Below the pieces are notes generated by a model that made no database searches, was not told where the DNA came from, and saw only the letters and a list, made by a program, of their open reading frames with translations. Positions 41,087-64,000 of a stretch of 64,000 nucleotides of DNA are shown here, in pieces; the stretch's first letter is position 1, and every line of letters begins with the position of its first letter. Source of the DNA: Xiphias gladius (lineage: Eukaryota > Chordata > Actinopteri > Istiophoriformes > Xiphiidae); NCBI RefSeq assembly GCF_016859285.1, contig NC_053408.1:10431213-10495212 (forward strand), given 5' to 3'. Made by a program: the position numbers and the translations under genes.

Positions 41087-44000
41087 AACCTCCTGTTGTG
41101 GGGACAGGGATAAAGCTTGTGACTCTGACTGTGGTGAGGGCTGAGTGACTGAGTGACTTGTCTAGTTTTTTTGATAAACTTTTCATGAGGGAGTTGATGA
41201 ATTGTGCCTTTGGCAGCCGTTAAAGACAAAAACGCATCATTGATTTTTAGCAATTAAAAATGTTCATTTGACTGATTTAATTTTCTCAACCATATTTATA
41301 ACTTTATTAAAGCGAACTGTTCAACTGTTACTGTAGTTTTGTTTAATGATATGTTTCAGGAACTCGTCTGGCTTCAATGACATTCACAGTTAAACCATAT
41401 GCAATGTATGTATTTTTCCAAAGATTCTTATGGATGGAAAAACTGCTACATAAATTTATCTAACCAGGTTTTCATTTTGTTGCCTTGAATCAGGTGATAT
41501 TCTTGAGGAAAAAGTGTTTTAGTTTGGTATTTTGATGGTTTTTAGGGCAGCTGGAGAAAAAGCAGAACATTGGAAAACTGTCCGCTGATCTTGCATAAGC
41601 TTGTAAAACATTTACATTGCTCAATATTTTTTAAGTATTACCTTTTCAATAGATACCATCTGATGTTAGTGAATGTTTTGGCATCACCATATTACCATTG
41701 TCCCATAAGTGCAGTCACGTGGAAAATTTAAGAAACATCTGGCAAGATTTTCATTTAAGAATAAACCCCTTGCAATGCAAGGAAAAGAGAAGAATGATCC
41801 TAAATCCTCTTACGTAGAAACTTTCTACAAGTAAAATTCTGGTGTACGTCCTGGTCTATTTATAAATGGTAAATGAAAACCTAAAAGTGAAATACTGAAA
41901 GAGATTTCACGTCATCAGAGGCAGGCCTATGACATCGGGACTCACTATCATTACCTGTTTTGTCAATGAAAAAATCAAATGAAAGGTGAAAAAAATGAAA
42001 AAAGGTAATTATGGGACATCATTTCACCCACATGTAACCATGTTATTAACCTTTAAATCAGACTGAACAACCCTGGTAAAAGATTGCATGCAATTTTCAG
42101 TCTATTTAAATAGCGTTATATAATTTCTTGGTGCTGAAAATCAGTTTGTTTGTTTTTTTTTGTTTTTTTTACAATGAATCATTACATTTGTCTCCAGAAC
42201 TGTTACCTCATTCTAATAAGCTCTCCATTTTCGATTACCTTTATCCAGATAATGTAAATTTGCCAGGTTTCTTTCAGAACCTCCTGCAGTGAGCTGCTAG
42301 TCTCTGCCCACTTTGAGCCCAGAGGATCGTTCAGATTAGAAGTTCTGGTTCTTCTTGTTGACTGGCAGAAAACAGACTATGTGCTTGCTGGCGTGGGTTT
42401 ACTTTTCACCATCTGACCAACTACTGTACTTGTTTTTTACAGATGATACCAGTGCTAGTGACTTAGTCATCAACCGCTAGAGGGGGCTAGTCCTATTTGT
42501 AAGGCATGTACAGTAGCTCTCATTTCTGCTGTCTACTTCAGACGGCCAGATTCACTACTTATTTGTCTCATTATCCCCTTTCTCTGAGCTGGATTCATGA
42601 TCATGTCTCTGGTAGCGCTTTGAGCTGAAGCCTGTCACTGTAAGTCAACCAAACATAAAGCTGGAGGCAATTAAGAGTCTGAACAACAGTTTACTTACGA
42701 GGCGAGGCAGAATCATGGACATTTTTATACACAGTGATATTCAGATTAAAGATAGTATGGACTTAAATATTTACTAACTTCAGTAATATTATATTTAATG
42801 AGATTTTATCCTGACTACGCTTCTAGTCAATCATTTATCATGTAGTCAAAGATGAAAAAATTTGCAGCGAAGCACTGAGCAAGCCCCTTTCTGAAGGTCT
42901 GTTGCTCTCATGTGCTGTTACATGGCATGCCTCTCTCCTGCAAGTCTCTCCGTTCACAAAGTGGGCTAATATTTTTAGCAACGTCCCATTTCAGCACAGA
43001 TTTGACACTGCTATCGCTTCCTTTTCGGCTTCGTAGTGCGATCAGACCGAAGTAGCAGTGGAGCATCAAAAGCTACATTTACCCCATCAAAGCCCAGGCC
43101 AAATGGCCTTTTCATGAGATGGTGACGCGAAGGAACAGAGGCGGAGATGTTGTTTTCCTCTCTGGAGGTTTTCAACACTTTTTGACTGTAGTTACCTGAG
43201 GAAGCGAAAGTCACTTATCTTCCTCACGTTCTCGTGCACTTCAGAGGTTTCAGGCTTATTGCTGACTTTCGTCATTTCACCTCCCTGTCCTAGTTCCCTT
43301 GTGCAAAACACCAGTGCCAATCGAATTACTCTCCATGTACCGAAGCTCAAAAACAGACATCTATGAGCTTTGAAGAACTGAAACTACAAAAATGATGATA
43401 CTGAACTGCTGTTGACTCTCCTCGCCATCATAACAGGTGAACCTAGTAAATGTGTGGATTGCGTCAGATGAAGGATAATGTTCAAATTATTCTAAAAACA
43501 AAAACCTTTTCAACCCAAACGAATTAACCTAAAAATGCACGTGCAAATTTTTTAAAAAAGCGCCTTATTTTCTCAGGGTGAGACAAAATCTCACTTTGAA
43601 AATGTTAAGTTTCAACAAAACATGGGTAATATGTTATTTTTCTGTTTACATTCTTTTGTGAATGAATTTATTCCAACTTAGTGTGCTAGAGTTTCCCAGA
43701 ATTGACCAGTTCAAGCTATGTGAGTAACCATGGTGAACTGAATGGGCATGAAGAGAAACTACTTATTGATGATGACACTCTGTTTTAGTCATTTTATTCT
43801 GATACAGAAATCAAGTATGTTTCCAGTCATTCGATGCATGCTTTGACGTTTTTTTATCAATTCATTACCGATTGTCGTCTTTTTTTCTAGTTGGTGTCTA
43901 GTGAGATGGCGTGCGTCTTCCTCTGTCTGTCGTCCTCACATGCCTCGAGGATTTGCACACACACATGAACACGCAGGGCTTCTATGCACATCCGCTCAGT

Positions 44001-46499
44001 CGGTCACAAGTTAAGTCAATGTAAACAGCTTGGATTTGAGAATGACGGGCCTGATTTCTCAATGGGTTTGCTGAGGGACGGAGGATTTGTTCAACTGGGA
44101 GAATGCGTGCTGCATGTTGAGTGAACGATGCCGGGTATGAAGCTCATCTGTTTCACAGTGCAAATTAGGATTAGGGCTGTGGATTTTCATTCAAGCTCGA
44201 AATGGTAAGTAAGAGTTCTTTTTGCAAATATTAATAAACAGTTGATTCATTTTGTGGTTCAAATTTGAATTCACCCTTTTTAATTCGAGTGATATCCCTC
44301 AAGTCTCACCTCCAGCAGAAACTTAGACAAGCTAAGGACTATGGGAAATGTAGTTTGGATAATATTTCACCCGGCCGTCTGTGCGTCACTCTGTCGTATT
44401 AGACTGTGGAGTGGTTAGTGAGCATGTTTAATGGATTAGCCTCTTTATTAGAGACAAGCAGAGATGGATGGACTACAAGAAGAAAAGACAATGAGAAGCC
44501 ATTAAAAATAAATAGCAGTGAAGGGCTGCCAGGGCCTGAATAGGATCCGAGAGGTGGATCAATAGTCTGTTACAGTCTGCAAGACAGTCTTTTACTTTCA
44601 CTGGACCCCCCCCCCCTTTTTTTTTTCTCCAAATGTAGATTACCTGTGCTGCTTGCTGGATGGATTCATTACTCTACGCATTTTAATCACCTTTTGTCCT
44701 GAGAATTTTCTTAATGATGAGTTGGCAAAGTGACGTCTTCCCTACACAGAGTCACGGTTTATCTGAATCAGCAGCTGCACGTGTTGTTATTTGTGTTTGC
44801 ATTTCTGTTCAATTTTATCCACTTATTAATAGATCTTAAATTCATGCTGCCCGTACAGTACAAAACAAGGGTAGAGATCGTTCACCACTTCTTCGACGTG
44901 GTTATTCTTATCTGAGAGATCTGCAGTTGCTGCCAGGACTGTCAATCAAGATCAAGTCCAAACTGATGTTTCACCCTAAAGACTAAAAAAAATTCCGTTG
45001 TTGGTTTGAGCAAACGCTCACACAGCTGCTGAATCAGTGAAACTTTTTCTAGATTAACAACGTCCCCTGCAAGAAACTTGCTTACTTCAATTTTTTTCTT
45101 TTTCTATTTCTATTTCTATTACTGGCATAGAAAGACTCAGAGTTTTCCAGTTTCGAACCCATTATGTCACAGGTAGGCTATTTCATATGTTCCTAAGTTA
45201 TTTGAATCACGAAAACACCTCTAAGAATACTCCTGACTGTCATGATAATTTAAATATGGAGATTAGGGTTCTTAAAGGTTAAAAAAAAAAAAAAAAAGCT
45301 TTGAAATGATATATTGTTGTTGCAGGATCTATTCAAGGGTTTTTTTTTCTAGCTGCTGGGTAAATCTATACAACCTCAACTTTCACAAGCTCCACATAAA
45401 TCACAGTGACCATTCTGCTTCACACTTCAGTAAAACTTCGACCTTTACTCTTGCTGAAAACCTGTAATTGCCGACTTTAAAACGAACAGAATTGTCTCAG
45501 TCTTCGGCCCATTTCCTAAACCCTCCTGCCAATCGCTGCGTACATTTTCACGTGGGCAAATGATGTCAATACATTGCATCTAAACCTGTGCTGGACTCCT
45601 GTCATTTAACATATGGACCATACTTTCAAAGCAGCTCCCCAAAAATGGTCCAATTATCAGGTTTCTTAATGTAGTTTGCAATAGCTAATATTTCATGACG
45701 GTTAAATTTATTACATTAATGGTTGGCTCATCTTTCCTTGATGACCGTAAAATCTAATGATATTACTGTTGACAAAATTCATTAAAAAAAAACAACAAAT
45801 GTTTTAAGACAAACAATTGTTCCTGTTAAGCCTCGTTCCTAGCTAGAGGTATTTCCCTTATCTACTAAGCTGTGCTGTTTGCTTGAGTCAAAGTGAGCTA
45901 AGATGCAACATTACTTTGGTGTGTTCAGCATCAAGTCCTCATGAAAAACATCTCCAGGCTTATCCTTATAATCCGCTCTTAGCGGCTTTTACCCCCCGAG
46001 CCTTAATTCTCTCATGAGGATGCTGTAGAGGCTGGGAGGGCAACGGTGACTAGCTCCTTCCAGAAGAGACAAGTTTGAAACAGCTATATTCTAGGAATGG
46101 GATTTAAGGGCTTCGGCCCTTATGGCTCATGTAGCTCCTTCACTTAGAAAAGTAGATATATACGAAAAAATAAATGTGAAAACACCCCCCCCACACACTT
46201 TCACAATTTCCCTTGAGTCTGACCCCCATGACAGAACAGCATAATAGCACATAGTCCAACTGAATACAATAGGCTGCATTGACCGACATGCAGGTAATCC
46301 ATCTTTCCTTGATTTGCAGACATGCACACAAAAGCCATGTGCTGATAGTAGCACTATGGGGTGTAATGGTGCTGTCACCTGCTCCGAAAACATCCTCCCT
46401 CCCTCCTCTCTCCTTCCTCCACCTCCTCCTTCTCGCTCTCAACCCCCCCCCCCCCTCTCTCTCTGTAGCCCCACCACAGATGAAAACAGGTCCCCACAG

Positions 46500-46500
<1 letters not shown>
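41087..46500. other. ghdc 3'UTR and ghdc-kcnh4 intergenic region, no hcrt seen
   Basis: The ghdc 3'UTR probably ends near an ATTAAA at 41253-41258. Beyond it about 5.2 kb contain no recognisable gene. In human the orexin gene HCRT lies at this spot in the same orientation. I looked on both strands for codons of the paired-cysteine start of orexin A and for the AAGILT ending and found neither. The stretch has poly-A/T runs and, near 46.38-46.47 kb, a CT- and C-rich tract leading into the kcnh4 promoter area. Confidence 0.55.
41253..41258 (+). other. ghdc: Candidate poly(A) signal of ghdc
   Basis: ATTAAA about 170 bases after the stop, followed by T-rich sequence. It is the common variant signal; no AATAAA is nearer. 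Confidence 0.5.
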
Positions 46501-59622
<13,122 letters not shown>

Positions 59623-61307
59623 GTGAGTACTTTTACCACTTTCACGTTTTTCCTGATTGGCTGGTTGCTTGTGATGGTATTTTTATGTGTGCCCTGCCAT
59701 ACCCTCTAAGAAAATAAAAAGTCAGGAGTTGCTCAGACATGCGGTGCCCTCATTCTTGAGCTTGAATTATTAATGTTGGTATATAAAAGATGAATTTTTA
59801 GGAAGACAATATGAGGGAAGTCTTGACCCAGATTCCCAGAGCGTGGCTTATCTCAGTGGAAAATTCATCAAATGTCTTTACTATTTTAAGTCTCCAGAAT
59901 GATGTTAATCTTGCTTCTGTGGCAGTTTCTTGCACTGAAACTGTAGTTTGGTGGCTTTAAATGGACAAACAGCAAGGTCACTGTGGCAGCAGTAGTTGCA
60001 GGGAGGTGGTTGTCAACTGCTGGTGAACCAATACTGGTCATAGGGGAAGCTGGATGCATCATCATCATCATCATCACTTTTTTGGGACTGTCTGGACATG
60101 CCAACACCTCACCAGTAGGAGCTCAGGGATATAGGTCATTATGTCACCAGCATGTTCCCTTAAATTACCTTCACCCTTTGATCCAAATGAGGCTGCTGTG
60201 TCTAATGCCTCTTCACTGTATCATACAGTATAGTATATGTACAACCTGTTGGATAATGTGTGGATCTAGGATAAAATAGGCTTATTCAACATGGGTTTAA
60301 AATGTTTTTCAACCCTTTTCAGATAAGTGTCATTTTTTCCCATCCAGTTGCTGATCGTCATCTGTCTGTCAAGTGCGTTTGTGTTTCAAGTAGCTTAAGA
60401 GGCTATTTGTTGTGGTGAAATAGACCAATCTGTATTCTGTTTCGTTGCCACTTGTCTTATTTCTACAGAACAAAGGCCTTTGTAGGCTTTGAATAATAAT
60501 AATGTCGTGCTACACTCCAAGCAATGTTATTCATGAGCACAAGCCCCTGTTTTGCTCGCAGATACAAACCGGAGCAATTTTTCTTGCGGAGCACCATTTT
60601 GAGATAATCCCGCTCCCTCCCTGCAGAGCCTCAGTTACCAACTGAGTCTGTACTCCAGCCTGTCCTTCACAATGTGGCGTTTCATCCCATGGGGCTAAGA
60701 GCAATTCAGAACTTTTCAGGACTGCATTAACATAAAAAAGAAAAAGTTAATATTAACATTTGAAAATGAAAACCTTTAGAGAGATTCGGTTACTTGAAAG
60801 TACCATTGTATGAAATTAAAGCAGTTGTTCATTTTAACATTCAAATTTAGAAGCCCAATAAAATTTTACTGTCAAGTAGCACTCTTTTTAAAGTAGCTCT
60901 ACCATTTTATTAGTATGCCCTTTATCCGACACTGAATTTTGAGCTTCCCTTATCTCCCTTCAGTGCTAAAACATGCAAAAACAGGATGAGAATCTGACAT
61001 GAAAATTGCCTTTTGGACACTTAACTTTTATCATTCAAACATGCTGTCGTTTTCCAGTGACTGGTCAAATGTGTTTGCCAACTCCAGATATGTCATAGAG
61101 TACTAGCCATTCATCCCACAAAGAAAAAGGTGTGAAAGTCAGAGTAACACATTTCTTTTTAGGAATGAAGTAAAGGAGGCATTTCTCTTCTAATGTAAGC
61201 ACATTTATAGTAGAGAATAAACCATATTAAGCATATGGTTATGTTATATGGACTCAAGGGAGATGACATTCATTTCATACTGCAGATATTTAAATTACTG
61301 GTGCTGA

Positions 61308-61534
61308 CATCATTAGTCGGTCAATTGATTAGTCGACTGAAAATTATTTGTCAGCAATTGTGTGGTAATTGATTGGTTGTTTAAATCATACAAACACCGT
61401 CTTTCCACTTTCCATTGTGATTTCCATTTTTCGGTGTTCTGTGACATTTTATAAACTAAATTATTAAAACATTAATCAAAAAAGTAAGCATTAGATTAAT
61501 CAAGAGTGAAAATAACTGCTAATTGCAGCCCTAT
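61308..61534. mobile_element. Second hAT-like repeat copy (GCAGCCCTA end)
   Basis: It contains CAATTGATTAGTCGACTGAA and ends AATTGCAGCCCTA, the same terminal layout as the copy at 36.66-37.01 kb. It is shorter and internally deleted; the left end is approximate. Confidence 0.6.
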
Positions 61535-63600
61535 AAATTATGTTTGCTCTCACTTCAAATAAAAAAGGACCATAATTTCTCTTTAAATTTTTCTGAAAAG
61601 GAAGAGATAAATACCCTCACGTGAACCTGTACGCAGTTGATATCCTGCTAGCATGCTGCTAACGCCTCCAGAAACAAGAGCTCTGCTGCTGCTTTCAGAC
61701 CCGACCTGCAGGTGCCTTCCTGGAGAATATATGTGATACACCTCTCCGCTGTCTGCCAAACCTCCTGCTGCCCTGCTTCACAATCCCACCTACTTGCAGA
61801 TGGCAGTGTTCACTGGCACCATGCATGCCCCTACCGTACACACGCCTGTTCTACCAGGGCGCACACACGTACACTTTCACATAAACATTCACACATACAG
61901 TAGGACAGACAGTAAACGATGGGTTGCCCTCCGAGGAGAGCGAGGAAAACATACGGCAAAATGTCATCACACTCAGAATTAGATGCACGGTAATTATCAT
62001 TCAGATTTTATGCCAGCACTCTCAGCATGAGACTGTATTTTCACATGAATACAGTTTCTCTTTCTCTTTCACACAAACAGATATACAAAATGTGTGAATA
62101 TGATATTTAACAATCAGCGTTAATATGCTCACAGCCTGCTGTCTGTCTCTGGTTCTCTGTCTTTTTCACATATACATACACTCCTGCAGAAATGAGTGTA
62201 TGTAAAACCCAAACCCTCCACTTTTCCCTAATTCTATAGGAGAATTTGTTTATTAATTCCCTCTGAGATTAGAAATTTCTTTTCCAAGGTAGACCATGCC
62301 AAGAGCCTCTTCACAAGAGATAAAACAGTTGCAGGGGAAAAACCTACAACTCACGATTTGACACAAAAATTACGATGTAGTTAAGAGAAAAGTCAAAGTA
62401 GTACATTAGCAGACCAGTAAACACTGCGTGATCAAGATCCACAGCTTAATCAAGATGCTGATTTTCAGCTCTAATTCGGTTTTTCAACTTTTGAGTCTCC
62501 TATCAGTGAATTCCATGCAAAAGAAAAGAATAAAAGACAACACTTTTTGCCTTATTTAATTGCAGCCTTGGGGGACTGGTAGTAGTATACAAGCATATAG
62601 TACAACCATAAATGGTCATTTCGAGCAGCAGCAATCATTCAGAACAAGCCTGTTTTGATGTAGAATTAAAAATGCAGGCACCAGCGTGTTTTTGGATGCA
62701 CAAAAACATCTACCGGTTTAGAATATAAATCAAGTATATTCCTGTGAGCTATTGTTTTGTTTTTGTGGGTCTTTGACAGCTCATTGGTCTGTGTCTTGTG
62801 ATTCTATCAGTGTCTCTAGAGACCTTGCAGACCTGTCACCATTGTTAAACAGATACATAGCAGTGTGCATGGGGATGAGGCTCAAAGCCATAATGACATG
62901 CAACACACTTGAGATATTATATTAAGTGTCTGCAATGTCACCAGAGATCAATATAGAAAAGGGCCTTTAAGCAGGTCCTGCGTTATAAAATAACCTTAGG
63001 CCCTGTAATGAGATAAAGAACTATTAGGCACCTGTGGTTTAATATAATCATGATTTACATTTTTATGCATATTATTATCCACATGATGTATATTCCTTAT
63101 AAATCAGTTTAATTTGTTAACTTTGAGGTGACTCAATACATACACATGAATACACAGGGAGACAGTAGAAGCGCTGTTGGGGGAGGTCAATGGAGCCCCA
63201 CAGGTTATTTTTAACAGGGGTCACAAATTACCTTTGCATGGCCATGTGGCACACCATATTGTACAATTTCCATTGTCACATTGCTCTTGTGCTCAAAAGC
63301 AACAGAATTAGTAGGTGTAGGTGTGTTCTGTAATAGCCCAACAGCAGCAACAGAGATGAATTGTGCAATCATATCCAGAAAGAAACGAGCATGGAAGAAA
63401 TGAAAAGATTCTTGACGTAGGTGAAAGTGCCAATACATTAATGTAAAAATACTCCATTACAAGTTCAAATCCTTCATTCCAAATATTACTTAAGTAAAAG
63501 TACAGAGTTAAATACTAATACATGTAGAGCACTTTACTGTTGTAGCTGGTTAAGGTGGAGCTACTTTTAACTACTTTATGTACAGTTAAGATGTTTAGTC

Positions 63601-63960
63601 CAGTGGTTCCCAATCAAGGGATGAAGCCCTCCAAAGGGTCTCCGGATAAATCGGGGAGGGGTTGTGGGGTATTGTACTATTATAATTATTATGGTTTTTG
63701 GACATCTTCATTAATTCTGCTTTTTTGGTGAAATATTGGATAATTTTACCTCTTTGGTCCTTGAACAGTCATTTAAACACCATCTGAGAAGTTTAGAGGG
63801 GAAATGTTTCTACAGTGGAACTGCTAACAACATACTGTGTGGAACTATGAAACTACTGTAGTGTTTTTGTCAGATTGTAATGATGGAATCAAACCTTCAG
63901 CATCAGAAAAGTTTAATAATTCAGGCTGAGTTATTATTTAACACTCCTGTATTACGACCA
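63601..63960. mobile_element. Probable hAT-like MITE, left end only
   Basis: It starts CAGTGGTTCCCAATCAAGGG, close to the left end of the element at 53945. No matching right end was found before the window stops, so the end given is only indicative. Confidence 0.45.
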
Positions 63961-64000
63961 GTCAGGCAGTTTGAGAGTGATAGCAGGGTCTAATCCTACA

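Larger units (their letters stand above)
59623..64000 (+). other. kcnh4: Intron 4 of kcnh4, continuing past the window
   Basis: After the donor GTGAGT at 59623 no further channel exon was found up to the window end. The next expected coding sequence, the stretch leading to the first membrane segment, is absent. The stretch has an ATC trinucleotide run near 60.06 kb and two repeat copies listed separately. Confidence 0.65.

Noticed and set aside
43011-43214. Minus-strand frame with a basic C-terminus between ghdc and kcnh4, considered as a peptide precursor
   Set aside because: No signal peptide and no similarity to orexin; it is on the strand opposite to the one expected for hcrt.

Overview
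This is nuclear DNA from a ray-finned fish, most likely a percomorph teleost. The genes are vertebrate-type with many short exons bounded by GT-AG introns. The non-coding DNA carries microsatellites, tRNA-derived SINE remnants, hAT-like MITEs and a foldback element of kinds I know as common in percomorph genomes. Nothing bacterial, phage-like or viral stands out. All exon models below were built by eye from splice signals, frame continuity and recalled family sequences; no search was run.

Layout: 1-5.4 kb holds no recognisable gene. At 5.47-7.83 kb lies rpl19 (minus strand, six coding exons, 197 aa). Head-to-head with it, under 1 kb away, starts a mitochondrial glycerol-3-phosphate acyltransferase gene (gpam/GPAT1 type, plus strand, non-coding exon 1 ending at 8712, 20 coding exons from 12825 to 26557, 827 aa), followed by a 3'UTR of perhaps 3.1 kb. 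At 30.32-34.41 kb is a FERM-domain gene of the FRMD6/FRMD1 type (plus, 13 coding exons, 454 aa). At 35.88-41.09 kb is ghdc (plus, 11 coding exons, 630 aa, one GC-AG intron). From about 46.5 kb to the right edge is the 5' part of an ELK-type voltage-gated potassium channel gene, best matched to kcnh4 (plus, four coding exons visible, 192 aa including the PAS domain). The channel core lies beyond the window.

The genes do not form a pathway: a ribosomal protein, the first enzyme of glycerolipid synthesis, a cortical scaffold, a GH3-domain protein and a potassium channel are simply neighbours. The interest is the arrangement. ghdc followed by kcnh4 in the same orientation matches human 17q21 (where HCRT lies between them), and rpl19 belongs to human 17q12, but human GPAM is on chromosome 10. 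I looked for hcrt between ghdc and kcnh4 and did not find it.

I do not see a convincing undescribed biological system. The items most worth checking are the identity of the GPAT gene, the missing hcrt, the uORF-rich kcnh4 leader, the overlapping uORF and uncertain splice in the FERM gene, the GC-AG intron in ghdc, and several clean inverted repeats and mobile elements.
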